Positions 45,030 to 55,200 of a DNA stretch of 64,000 nucleotides are shown one piece after another; within the stretch, counting starts at the first letter, position 1; each line of letters begins with the position of its first letter. Source of the stretch: Acidobacteriaceae bacterium (GTDB taxonomy: Bacteria; Acidobacteriota; Terriglobia; Terriglobales; Acidobacteriaceae); NCBI GenBank assembly GCA_030041435.1, contig JASHNW010000101.1, positions 1 through 64,000 of the forward strand, written 5' to 3'. A model generated the notes under the pieces. That model was not told the DNA's origin. It did no database searches and saw only the letters and a program-made list of their open reading frames with translations. The position numbers were made by a program, and so were the translations under genes.

Positions 45030-47213
45030 TCACTGCAGCGGCGCAAGTTTCCCCCGCAGAACCATGATCGACGCCGCCGGAATCTCGAATCCGGTCCCGG
45101 GCGCTGTCTGCAGTTCTTCCTCCTTCGCCGGACCATCCGGATCCGCATGTCCATACCCGCTCACAATTACCGGCTGGTTCGGTTGCTCGGGATGGGACAT
45201 GGGAAAAACCATCGCCGGATGCCACGCATACTGCCCGCTGCCGAAGATCGCTGCATGCACCTGACCGGAGAATCCCAGCCTGCGCTCCTGATCGTGGAAG
45301 ACGATATGCAGCGTGTGCCCCACTTCCTGGTCGCGATTCACCAGCATCAGCGACCACTGCCCGTCCGGCCGCAGATCGGCATACGCCGTCACCATCATGT
45401 GGCCCGCCCCGTCGCTGATCGTGCTCGAGGCCGGGAAGATCGTGTTTGCTTCCTTGCCCGGCTCGATCCATTCCCGGTTGATCAGTTCGCTCGCGAAAAA
45501 CTGCGACAGCGGCTGCAGGATGTTGTAATTCGCATCCACGGAAAACATGCCGAAAACCCCCGGCGAGTTGCCGCACCCGCGGTCTTCCCGGAGCGGCAGA
45601 TAGTGGAAGTAGTAAACTCCGCTTCCGCCCGCCGTAAGAAACGATCCGATATAGTCCGCCAACCACAGTCCCGCGAAGTTTGCCAGATAGGCTTCGCTGG
45701 TGCTCGACGATAAGTTCGACTCCGTGATGAAGAATGGAATATCTTTCGGCAGTCCGTCGTCGCGCCACACCTCCACGATGTGGTCGATGCGCTGCGGCTC
45801 GTCATACAGATCGGCCCAGTTAAAGGCGCAGGGCATCAGCGGGTAATGCTCGAACGAAAAGAAAGCCAGATCCTGCATTCGCCCGTGCGCGCGCAGATAA
45901 TTAAGAAACCGCTCAAACCACGACGTGTCCCCGTTGCCGTCGGGCCATACCTGGATGTCGTCGTTCACTCCCTGAAACGCCGGTCCACCCAGCTTCAGCC
46001 TGGGATCGACCTTGTGGATCGCCGCGGCAAACTCCAGGTAGAGCGCGCCGTAATCCTCCGGCGACGTGTATTGCCCGTCCGCCTCTTCCCCCATCTCGAC
46101 GTACGAGATGGGATAGTGGCGTGCCTCGATATATTTGATCTCCGCCGTCGCGTCCTCCGGCTGCCCGTACAGCATCGCAATCGGAATCATCGCCGGCAGC
46201 CCATGTGTGATCCCGCTCGTGTAGAACAGGTCGAAGCCCGTCTGCGCCTGGCGCGTGCTCAACAGATCGTCCGCCGTGTGCCACGGATCGACTGACGAGC
46301 AATATGTCGTCGTCTGATCCTGATCCGGCGTGTGACGCACCACGTCATGCAGTTCGCCCTGCTCTCCCAGTGTCCCCACGTACACTTCGCGGATCGCATA
46401 GCCAACGCAGTTGCGCGCGTCCGTCGGCCCGTCCGCATCGCACGTGTTCGACGACTCGGTCATCAGTATGCGCAGGAACTGCACCGCCACAGGGATGTGC
46501 GTCAGCGAGATGGTTGTCTCCCCGCCTTTCCCTTCGCTGACCGTGCCCGCGGGGAACGTCTGCCACACGCCCAGCGTCGGCTTGCCGATCGGATCCAGCC
46601 CCGTCCAGAACTGCACTTCGTAGTGCTTCGCGTACGGCGCCGCCCAGTCGATGCGGATGGCGTCGATCAGATCCTTCTGCTTCAGGTCGACGATCACCCA
46701 CTGCGGATGCAGGCTGTCGGATTCCCCCGTGAATCGTTCCGTCAGATATGGATTGCTCTTCCAGAAGCTTTTGGTGTCCCCGTCGGTCAGCCGCGAATAG
46801 CCCGTGTTTCCCGTGCCGTCGTTGCGCGTAAACCCCCGCCGCGGCAGCGAGTACCCGTAGGAATACCGAATCATCTCCGTCGGCGTCGCCGACCCGTCGA
46901 AGTATCCGCGTCCGCGCGGATCGCTCCACGTGCCCTTCGGGTTCCAGTGCCATGCCTCCACCGACAACTCCGTGTTCTGCCGGTAGGTGATCGGCTCCCA
47001 CCCCGAAGGAGCCAGAGCCGCGAGCGTCTTCGGCGTCAGCGCCTTATCGATTGCCTCCACTGGAATGCGGTCCAGCGACGATCCCAGCGTCTGCTCCGGA
47101 ATGAAGTGGTTCGTCGCGTCCCCCGGCGCAATCTCCACGTCTACGGTCTGAGCGGAAACCGGCAATACGGCGCATCCGGCGAACAAAAGCGTTGTCAAAA
47201 CGGCTCTGCGCAA
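45030..47213 (-). CDS. Secreted clan-A-like glycosidase with discoidin-type domain (orphan family)
   Basis: About 727 residues. A signal peptide (RRAVLTTLLFAGCAVLPVSAQ) is followed by a region resembling an F5/8-type discoidin domain (about 140-270: YSRLTDGDTKSFWKSNPY, HPQWVIVDLKQKDLIDAIRIDW, VQFLRILM). The rest resembles a TIM-barrel retaining glycosidase: YVEMGEEADGQY would hold the acid/base Glu and PFFITESNLSS the nucleophile Glu. A C-terminal beta domain follows. I cannot place it in a specific GH family; GH39/GH51/GH79-like relatives are possible. The start is TTG 47213, 6 bases after GGAGGAG and opening the signal peptide. The longer frame to 47300 lacks such support. Divergent from the 47473 gene. 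Confidence 0.78.
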   Translation of the reverse strand: MRRAVLTTLLFAGCAVLPVSAQTVDVEIAPGDATNHFIPEQTLGSSLDRIPVEAIDKALTPKTLAALAPSGWEPITYRQNTELSVEAWHWNPKGTWSDPRGRGYFDGSATPTEMIRYSYGYSLPRRGFTRNDGTGNTGYSRLTDGDTKSFWKSNPYLTERFTGESDSLHPQWVIVDLKQKDLIDAIRIDWAAPYAKHYEVQFWTGLDPIGKPTLGVWQTFPAGTVSEGKGGETTISLTHIPVAVQFLRILMTESSNTCDADGPTDARNCVGYAIREVYVGTLGEQGELHDVVRHTPDQDQTTTYCSSVDPWHTADDLLSTRQAQTGFDLFYTSGITHGLPAMIPIAMLYGQPEDATAEIKYIEARHYPISYVEMGEEADGQYTSPEDYGALYLEFAAAIHKVDPRLKLGGPAFQGVNDDIQVWPDGNGDTSWFERFLNYLRAHGRMQDLAFFSFEHYPLMPCAFNWADLYDEPQRIDHIVEVWRDDGLPKDIPFFITESNLSSSTSEAYLANFAGLWLADYIGSFLTAGGSGVYYFHYLPLREDRGCGNSPGVFGMFSVDANYNILQPLSQFFASELINREWIEPGKEANTIFPASSTISDGAGHMMVTAYADLRPDGQWSLMLVNRDQEVGHTLHIVFHDQERRLGFSGQVHAAIFGSGQYAWHPAMVFPMSHPEQPNQPVIVSGYGHADPDGPAKEEELQTAPGTGFEIPAASIMVLRGKLAPLQ

Positions 47214-47341
47214 CAAGCACTCCTCCCGTAAACGCGCCGGTCGGCGCAATCTTCCGCCCCGGGGCTCGCGCTCTGCCGCGGACTGCACTCCGCAAAGCAT
47301 CCGCCCAAATCGCCGCGCGGCAGGTCGATCATACCTCAGGA

Positions 47342-47354
47342 TTCAAACGTTCCA
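47342..47354. promoter_or_regulatory. Weak LacI-type operator candidate
   Basis: TTCAAACGTTCCA has a CG-centred AAACGTT core but breaks the AANCGNTT pattern in the last base. It lies between the divergent orphan glycosidase and debranching-like genes. Confidence 0.3.
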
Positions 47355-47472
47355 GGATACAATTCCGGCTGTTCCCGATTCCTCCGCTTCCGGATGCGTT
47401 CGGGGTCTGCAACACTTCTGTGGTCCTGGGATCGCCCCGCGGCCGCAGGAAGCAGTTGGTCTTCGGGAGGCA

Positions 47473-50121
47473 GTGCCCCTCGTCATGCATCGCATCCACG
47501 CATCCGCTCCCCGCTTTCGCGCCCACGCAGTCTGCAGACTCTGCTCGCGCCCCCTGGCGTGGCTTCTTCCTGTTCTGGCTCTCAGCGCGCTGGCGCAGGC
47601 GCCGGATACCTCCGGCAACCTGCCGCAGCTATCCCGCGAAGCCCGCCCCCAGCAGCTCATCGCCGTTCCCGGACAGCAATCCGCGCTGCTCGGTCACGAG
47701 TCCGGCCGCTTCGAGGCCTGGGCCTGGCCGCTGAAAATCCTCCACGACTTCCACCTCAGCGTGCGCGTCGGCGGCGAGATTCTCAGCGGCGACTCCCTGG
47801 TGCGCAGCGTCACCGTGCGTCCGGAATCCACTACCCTCGTCTACGCCGGCGATACCTTCTCCATCACCGAGACGCTCCTCGTCCCCATCGATCAGCCGGC
47901 CGCGCTGGTCCGCCTGCAAATTGAAACCGCCGAGCCGATCGAGACCATCGTCTCCTTTGTCCCCGATCTGCAGCTGGAGTGGCCTGGCGCCATCGGCGGG
48001 GTCGACACGGACTGGAATCCCAAACTGCACGCGTACGTGCTCAGCGAGCCCCTGCAGCGCTTCGAAGCCGTGGTCGGCTCGCCCACCGCCTCGCAGTTTG
48101 CCGAAACCTATCCCGTTGCATGGCCCGGCCCCGAAGAGAGCGCCTTCTCCCTCGGCACGACCCCCCGGGGCTCCGCCACCGAATACGTCGTCATGGCCGC
48201 CGCTCTCGGTCACCCGAAAGACGCCGAACAGCGCTTTCTGCGCCTGTCTACCGCTTTCGATGCCACCCTGCAGCAGGCGCGCCAGTACTACCAGGACTAT
48301 CTGCGCGATCGCGTGCAGATCACCCTGCCCGACCCCATGCTCCAGAGCGCCTTCGACTGGTCCGAAATCGGCTTGATCCAGTCGCTGGTGCATAACCCAT
48401 ACCTCGGCCCCGGCCTCATCGCCGGATACAACACTTCCGGCGACGACCAGCGTCCTGGCTTCGCGTGGTTCTTCGGGCGCGATTCTCTCTGGACCTCCTT
48501 CGCCCTCAACTCCGTCGGCGACTTCGCCACCTCCCGCGCCGCCATCGACTTTCTCTCCCGTTACCAGCGCGACGACGGCAAGATTCCCCACGAAATCTCC
48601 CAGACCGCCACCTTTCTCCCATGGTTCAAGTCCGTCCCCTTCGCGTGGGCCTCTGCCGATGCCACCCCGCTCTTCATCATTGCCACGCGCGATTATGTGC
48701 AGCAGAGCGGCGACGTTCAGTTTGCGCGCGACCACTGGGATCAGCTCTGGAAGGCCTGGCAGTTTCTCCTCTCCACCTGCAACGCGGATGGCCTCGCGCA
48801 GAATGCCGGCGCGGGTCACGGTTGGGTTGAAGCCGGTCCTCTCATCCCCATCCGTGCGGAACTCTACCAAAGCGGCCTCGGCCTTGAAGCCGCTCGCTCT
48901 CTGGCTCAGATCGCTGCCCTCCTGCACAAGGACGATGTGCAGCGGCAGCTGATGGCCGCCTTCGATCGCGGCCTGCCCACCCTGAACCGCGTCTACTGGA
49001 TTCCCGACATGGACGCCTGGTCCCTCGGCCTCGATATGCAGGGGCAGATCATGCGTGTCCCCAGCGTGCTCGCTTCCGTCCCCATGTGGTTTGGGCTGCT
49101 CGATGCCGATAAAACCGAGTCCATGATCGACCGCATCGCCGGCCCCGGCTTCGCAACCGACTGGGGCGAGCGCATCATCTCCTCCCGCGATCCCAAATAC
49201 GATCCCGGCCAGTATCACGGCGGCTCCGTGTGGCCGCTCTTCACCGGCTGGGCCTCCGTCGGCGAGTACCGCTATCACCGCGCCCTCGCCGGCTATACCA
49301 GCCTGCTCGCCAATGCCCAGCTCACCTCGGCCGGCTCGCTCGGCCACGTCACTGAGGTTCTCTCCGGCAATTACTTCCAGAGCCTTTCGCCCGCCACTCC
49401 CGATCAGACATGGTCCGCGGCCATGGTTGCCGCGCCGCTGCTGCGCGGCCTCTTCGGCCTCGAAGCGGACGCCGCCACGCACACCCTCACCTTCGCGCCG
49501 CACGTCCCCGCCGGCTGGACCTCATTCGCTGTCCGAAACGTCCACATCGGCTCCTCGCAGCTCGATCTTTCATGGTCCAGGACAACCACCGTCATTCGCC
49601 TGGACGTCGTCCGCCGCGGCTCTGATCCCTGCGACCTCGATTTCGCTCCCGCCCTGAGCCTGCGCGCAAGGGTCCGGCGCGTCCTGCTCGATGGGCACCC
49701 GCTCCCCTTCCACGTGGAGATCAACGGCATCGACCAGCACGTGCGGGTGCGTGTCCCCACGTCCAATGCGACGCAGACCGTGACCATGGACGTGCAGGAC
49801 GACTTCGCCATCGGGGAAGAGAACCACTTGCCGCCTCCCGGCAGCCCCAGCCTCGGCTCCCGCGTCATCGCACAGCGCTGGTCGCCTGATCGCTCCGTGC
49901 TCACTCTCTATCTCGCTGGCCCCGCTGCAGGCTCAGGCGAGCTGCTCGCATGGAATGCCGCGCAGATCGTGCGCGTAGAGGGCGCTGCTCTGCTTCCTGC
50001 CCAGGCAGACAGCGCGCGCATCCAGTATCGAATGCCCGCCGCGGATCCTTCCGGCGATGCTCATCTCGAGATCGCCATTCATTTCACGGCGCATCGAAGA
50101 AACAGGCCCGGCGCGCAGTGA
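47473..50121 (+). CDS. Secreted glycogen-debranching/amylo-alpha-1,6-glucosidase-like enzyme
   Basis: About 880 residues. A signal sequence (about 28-42, LAWLLPVLALSALAQ) precedes a beta-sandwich domain (about 50-270) and an (alpha/alpha)6 barrel with GFAWFFGRDSLWTSFALN, RYQRDDGKIPHEIS and GSVWPLFTGWAS, all typical of the GDE_C/GH133-like and GH15-like group. A roughly 200-residue C-terminal beta domain follows. It should cleave alpha-glucosidic side branches or similar alpha-linked oligosaccharides outside the cytoplasm. The listed start is a GTG 2 bases after GGGAGG; an ATG at 47485 is probably better spaced. Only 31 bases separate it from the GH13 gene, so the two form an operon. Confidence 0.82.
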   Translation: MPLVMHRIHASAPRFRAHAVCRLCSRPLAWLLPVLALSALAQAPDTSGNLPQLSREARPQQLIAVPGQQSALLGHESGRFEAWAWPLKILHDFHLSVRVGGEILSGDSLVRSVTVRPESTTLVYAGDTFSITETLLVPIDQPAALVRLQIETAEPIETIVSFVPDLQLEWPGAIGGVDTDWNPKLHAYVLSEPLQRFEAVVGSPTASQFAETYPVAWPGPEESAFSLGTTPRGSATEYVVMAAALGHPKDAEQRFLRLSTAFDATLQQARQYYQDYLRDRVQITLPDPMLQSAFDWSEIGLIQSLVHNPYLGPGLIAGYNTSGDDQRPGFAWFFGRDSLWTSFALNSVGDFATSRAAIDFLSRYQRDDGKIPHEISQTATFLPWFKSVPFAWASADATPLFIIATRDYVQQSGDVQFARDHWDQLWKAWQFLLSTCNADGLAQNAGAGHGWVEAGPLIPIRAELYQSGLGLEAARSLAQIAALLHKDDVQRQLMAAFDRGLPTLNRVYWIPDMDAWSLGLDMQGQIMRVPSVLASVPMWFGLLDADKTESMIDRIAGPGFATDWGERIISSRDPKYDPGQYHGGSVWPLFTGWASVGEYRYHRALAGYTSLLANAQLTSAGSLGHVTEVLSGNYFQSLSPATPDQTWSAAMVAAPLLRGLFGLEADAATHTLTFAPHVPAGWTSFAVRNVHIGSSQLDLSWSRTTTVIRLDVVRRGSDPCDLDFAPALSLRARVRRVLLDGHPLPFHVEINGIDQHVRVRVPTSNATQTVTMDVQDDFAIGEENHLPPPGSPSLGSRVIAQRWSPDRSVLTLYLAGPAAGSGELLAWNAAQIVRVEGAALLPAQADSARIQYRMPAADPSGDAHLEIAIHFTAHRRNRPGAQ

Positions 50122-50152
50122 CGCCGCCGCCCGCGCAGACGAGGAGTCATTC

Positions 50153-51937
50153 ATGATGTCCCGGCCACGGTTCGTGCTCGCTCTCTTCCTCGCAGTCTGC
50201 GGCTCTCTGTACCCGCAAACCTCCGTCCCGTCCCCCGCCTCTTCGCATCAGCCGTGGTGGCGCAATGCTGTCACCTACGAGGTCTACCCGCGCAGCTTCG
50301 CCGACTCCAACAACGACGGCATCGGCGATCTCAACGGCATCGCGTCGAAGCTCGACTACCTGGAGGCCCTCGGCGTCGACGCCATCTGGATTACTCCCTG
50401 CTTCCCGTCCCCGCAAAAGGATTTCGGCTACGACGTCTCCGACTACACCAGCATCGATCCCATGTACGGAACCCTCGCCGACTTCGACAATCTCGTCCAG
50501 CAGGCGCGCCGGCGCCATATCCGCGTCCTCATGGACTTCGTCCTGAATCACACTTCCGATCAAAACCCGTGGTTCCTCGATTCCCGCTCCTCGCGCACGT
50601 CGGCTCGTCGCAACTGGTACATCTGGCGCAACGGCAAAGGCCCCGGCCAGCCGCCCAATAACTGGATCTCCGACTTCGGCGGATCGGCATGGACCTGGGA
50701 CGCGAAGACCCGCCAGTACTACTACCACTACTTCGAGGCCGCGCAGCCCGACCTCAACTGGCGCAATCCCGCCGTCGAAAAAGCCATGTTCGACGTTGCC
50801 CGCTTCTGGTACAACCGCGGCGTCGCCGGCTTCCGTCTCGACGCCGTAGACACCCTCTTCGAAGACCGCAAACTGCATAACAATCCTTACGTCAATGGAG
50901 AGATGGTCAACAAGTACAACGACAATCTCCCCCAGAATCACGTCGTCCTCCGCCGCCTGCGCAGCTTATCCGACGGCTACGGCGCCGTGCTGCTGGGCGA
51001 AACCTGGACCGACAACATCGGCCAGCTGAAGCAGTACTACGGTGGCCACGACGACGAAATTCAGCTCCCCATGGATTTCATGTTCGCTACCGTCAACACT
51101 CTCTCCGCCCCGAAATTCCGCCACCAGATCGACTCCATCGAATCCTCCGGAGAGTGGCCCGTCTTCGTCATTACCAATCACGACATGGAGCGCTCCTACA
51201 ACCGCTACGGCGACGGTGTGCACAACGATCAGATTGCGAAACTCATGGCCGCGCTCTATCTCACCCTCCGCGGCACCGCCGTCATGTACTACGGCGAAGA
51301 GATCGGCATGCGCAACAACGATCCCACCCGCCTCCAGGACGTGCTCGACCCGCTCGGCCGCATGGACTGGCCGAAGAACAAGGGCCGCGACGGTGAGCGC
51401 ACCCCCATGCAGTGGAGCGCCGCGCCCAACGCCGGATTCACCGCCGGCAAGCCCTGGCTGCCCATCCCCGCCAGCTACTCAACCTACAACGTCGCCACCG
51501 AACTGCGCGACCCCGGCTCCATCCTGAATTTCTACAAGGCTCTCCTGCGCCTCCGGCAAGAGAATCCCGCCTTTGCCGGCGGCAATTATCTCGATTGCGA
51601 TCCCAGTGACCCGAACATTCTTTGTTTCCTCAGAAGTTACGGCGATCGTTCCGCCCTGGTGGCGCTGAACCTCTCCAACCGCCCGCAGCCGCTGTCCCTC
51701 GACCTCAGCCGCTATGAATGGGGGGCAGGGAAGGTCTCGGTTCTGCTCACCACCATGCCGCAGCCTCCCACCGATCTGCGCCACGCAGTCCTCGATCCCT
51801 TTGCGGTCGTCATCCTGCAATGTCAGGGCTCGCCCTCCGCGTCGCCGCCGGCCAGCGCATCCTCCGCCCCTCCCCCGCTCCAGGAGCACGCCCATTTCGC
51901 ATCCACGGCTGCAGAGGCCCGGCTTCCCCCGTCATAA
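50153..51937 (+). CDS. Exported GH13 alpha-glucosidase / oligo-1,6-glucosidase-like enzyme
   Basis: 594 residues with a signal peptide (about 1-22). All four GH13 regions are present: DFVLNHTSD, GFRLDAVDT with nucleophile Asp230, LLGETW with acid/base Glu283, and ITNHDMERS with Asp344. The WWRNAVTYEVYPRSFADSN start and PSPQKDFGYDVSDY are those of the alpha-glucosidase / oligo-1,6-glucosidase / trehalulose-synthase branch. A low-complexity Pro/Ser/Ala-rich tail of about 40 residues follows the usual C-domain. GAGGAG lies 6 bases before the first of two adjacent ATGs. It is the second gene after the debranching-like enzyme, and the two would degrade alpha-glucans together, with the GH66 enzyme covering alpha-1,6 chains. 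Confidence 0.9.
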   Translation: MMSRPRFVLALFLAVCGSLYPQTSVPSPASSHQPWWRNAVTYEVYPRSFADSNNDGIGDLNGIASKLDYLEALGVDAIWITPCFPSPQKDFGYDVSDYTSIDPMYGTLADFDNLVQQARRRHIRVLMDFVLNHTSDQNPWFLDSRSSRTSARRNWYIWRNGKGPGQPPNNWISDFGGSAWTWDAKTRQYYYHYFEAAQPDLNWRNPAVEKAMFDVARFWYNRGVAGFRLDAVDTLFEDRKLHNNPYVNGEMVNKYNDNLPQNHVVLRRLRSLSDGYGAVLLGETWTDNIGQLKQYYGGHDDEIQLPMDFMFATVNTLSAPKFRHQIDSIESSGEWPVFVITNHDMERSYNRYGDGVHNDQIAKLMAALYLTLRGTAVMYYGEEIGMRNNDPTRLQDVLDPLGRMDWPKNKGRDGERTPMQWSAAPNAGFTAGKPWLPIPASYSTYNVATELRDPGSILNFYKALLRLRQENPAFAGGNYLDCDPSDPNILCFLRSYGDRSALVALNLSNRPQPLSLDLSRYEWGAGKVSVLLTTMPQPPTDLRHAVLDPFAVVILQCQGSPSASPPASASSAPPPLQEHAHFASTAAEARLPPS

Positions 51938-51980
51938 ACCCTGCAGAATCCCCCCTCTGTTCCTGCCATTCCGCCCCGGC

Positions 51981-52009
51981 TTGACTCTTGAAACGTTTAA
52001 ATATAGATT
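51981..52009 (+). promoter_or_regulatory. Promoter with embedded LacI-type operator for the third receptor
   Basis: TTGACT (51981-51986) and TAGATT (52004-52009, 17-bp spacer; TATAGA at 52002 gives 15) resemble -35 and -10 boxes. The spacer contains TTGAAACGTTTAA (51988-52000), a CG-centred palindrome, so a bound LacI-type repressor would block polymerase. The 307-bp stretch 51938-52244 otherwise holds only an untranslated leader, and no gene is visible in it. Confidence 0.55.
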
Positions 52010-52244
52010 TCCGGCACATCGATTTTTGAGGCCGCTTTTGTCGTGAAGACCAATGGTATCTCCAAAATCGCCGCCGCCGCTCCTCCGGTCTTCCGCAGCG
52101 TCGCTGCGTCCGCAAGGCACAGTCTCTCTGCGTGCTGTCATCGCCGCGGGCCGCACCAACCGCAAACTCCGGCCACCGCCGCTGATTTCCCCGCCTCCTG
52201 CCGCACACAGCGAGCGGGCCAGGTTGTCTGGAGGGGGATCCCCG

Positions 52245-55200
52245 ATGAGACGCAAGCTCTTCGTTCCTGGTTATTGGCTGATGCTTCTCGGCCTCGTATG
52301 CGCTCTTCCCCTGAGCCGCGCTGTTGCTCAGGAAGTTACCGCTGCCGTCAACGGCCAGGTTACCGATCCCAGCGGCGCCGTCATCGCCAACTCCACCATC
52401 ACCGCCACCGATGTCAACCGCGGCAGCAAGTTCGTCACCAAAAGCGATGCGGCCGGCGAGTACAACCTGCCCCGTCTCCCCATCGGAACCTACACGCTGC
52501 AGGCCGAGGCTGCCGGTTTCGATACCATCCTTCACTCCGCCTTTACCCTCGTCCTCAATGAGACCGCACGCATCAATTTCAAAATGAGCGTCGGCCGCGT
52601 CTCCCAGGTAGTCACCGTCAACGCCAGCTCTCCGGTCCTGCAGGAAGAAAGCACTGAGATCAGCACCGTGATCGACGCTACCACCAACGTCTCGCTGCCC
52701 CTGGCCAGCCGTAACTACCTGCAGCTCACTCTGCTCGCACCCGGCGTCACGACCACCAACCCCGAAGGCATGCAGGTCGCCCAGCGCATCGATACTGCTG
52801 AGGAGCCCTATGTCAACGGCAACCGCGCCCAGGATAACAACTATCTGCTCGACGGCATGGACAATAACCAGACCTCCGACAACCTCGTCGCCTACACGCC
52901 CAGCCCCGACGCCATCGAAGAATTCAACATGATCACCCAGAACGCCCCCGCCGAGTTCGGCAACTTTCAGGGCGGTATTGTCAACGTCACTACCAAGGCC
53001 GGCACCAACCAGTTTCACGGCGATGTCTTCGAGTTCTTCCGCAACGACGTCCTCAACGCCAATAACTGGTTCAACAATCTCGAAAACGCCCAGGCCGGCA
53101 GCGACGTCGCGCCCCGTCCCGGCGTGCGCTGGAACATGTTCGGCTTCACCCTCGGTGGTCCCGTCATTCGCCGCAAGCTCTTCTTCTTTGTCGACTATCA
53201 GGGCCAGCGCTTCGAGCAATACGCCGACTCCGCCTTCAGCGCCTTCACCGCCAGCGAGCGTGCCGGCGACTTCGGCCAGCTCTGTACCGACCCCTCCGTC
53301 GGCGGCAGCTTCGACAACAACGGCAACTGCACCGGTGGCACCCAGGTCGTCGATCCCTATACCGGCGCCAACATCCCCTTCAACCGCCTGCACGATTACA
53401 TCGCCGGCGATACCGATCCCACCCTCACCGCACAATACAATTCCGGATCGGGCGTGGTCGCGCAGAACCTCTTCGCCTCGCCCTACTACCCCTCCACCGC
53501 CGTTCTCACCAACTCCACCATCCTCAATAACTTCGTCTTCAGCACGCGCACGCCCCTCAATGTCGATCAGGGCGATGCTCGCATCGACTGGAACCTTTCC
53601 GACACCAACCACCTCTTCTCACGCTATTCGCGCGAGGAGCAGCAGAACTACCCCGTCAACAGCCTGCTCTCGGTCAGCGTCAATAACGGTGCGGCCGACA
53701 TGGAGAGCGGCGTCATCGACTGGACCCACACCTTCAACCCCCACCTCGTCAACGATGGCCGCTTCGGCGTCAACTGGGTACAGCTCCTGAACAACTCCTC
53801 CGCCACTCCCGGCGTCGGCAATCTGGGCGACTCACTCGGCATCCCCAACGGCAACGAAGGGGGCGAAGGCCTGCTGGAAATCGACCTCGGGCCTTCCTCC
53901 GGCATCGGCGGCGCGGGCAACATTCAGAACTGGTCCGACACCATCATCCAGGCCAGCGACAACCTCACAATCACCCGCGGTCGTCACGTCCTGCAGGGCG
54001 GCTTCCAGTTCATGCGTCAGCGCATGGACGACTTCTACGCCGGCAACGCAGGCATCCTCGGCGATCGCTATTTCGGCGGCAACTTCACCGGTGCGCCGGA
54101 TACCGATTTCTACCTCGGCATGGTCAACACCTCCGCTCAGTATTTCCCCTCCATCGCCGGAGGCACCGGCGAACCCGCCTGGGGACAGCGCTCCTCCATT
54201 TTCGGCGCATACGGCCAGGACAACTGGCGCGCCATGCCCGGACTGGAGCTCAACTACGGTCTCCGCTACCAGGCCCACACCCCGTGGACCGAGGCCCATG
54301 GCCGCCAGCTCAACTACGATCCCGTCACCGGCCAGCCGCTTTACCCGGCCGGCTCTGCGCTGCCTTCGGTCGCCTTCCCTGGTCTCCCGTCCGTGGCCGA
54401 CAGCAACAAGGCTCTCTATAACGGTTACTACGGCGTCGAGGACCTCGAGCCGCGCCTCGGGTTCGCCTGGACCACCGATGGCGGCCAGGGCAAAATCGTC
54501 ATCCGCGGCGCCTACTCTGTCTCCGATTATCTCGAGGGCACCGGCAACGCCCTGCGTCCCACCCTCAACATCCCCTTCAACATCCAGATGCAGCTCGATA
54601 ACTTCTGCTCCGGTGGCACCGCCGGCTGCAATCCCGCTCAGCTGCTCATCACCAATCCCCTGGTCATTAATACCTCGAACCTTCTTGCCGGTGTCCTGCT
54701 GAACCTCTGGGCGCCCAACGTGCGTCCCGCGGTCGCGCAGCAGTGGAACCTCACCGTGCAGCGCGAGCTCAACCCCAGCACCGCCTTTGAGGTCGCCTAC
54801 GTCGGCCAGCACAGCACCCACCTCATGGTTCCGGAGAGCCTGCTGCAACTCCATATGCTGCCCAACGGCAGCACGATCCCCAGCCCATATCTTTCCGGCA
54901 ATCCCGATCTCACCAGCACCGTCTCCTATGTCACCGCCACCTACTCCGACGGCAACGCCGCCTACAGCGGCCTGCAGGCCGTCTTCCAGCGCCACATGGC
55001 CAACGGTCTCGAAGGCCAGATCTCCTACGCCTGGTCGCACTGCCTCACCAACAGCATCGGCTTTTACGGCGATGTCGGACAGGCGTCCAACGCCTCCGCC
55101 TACTGGCAGAACCTCTACGATCCCGCGGCCGAGTGGGGCAGCTGCTACTTCGACCTCCATAACAACCTCACCGCCCACGCCGTCTACAACCTTCCTTTCG

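Noticed and set aside
47629-49503. 624-aa minus-strand frame
   Set aside because: Gly/Glu/Val-rich shadow of the debranching-like gene.
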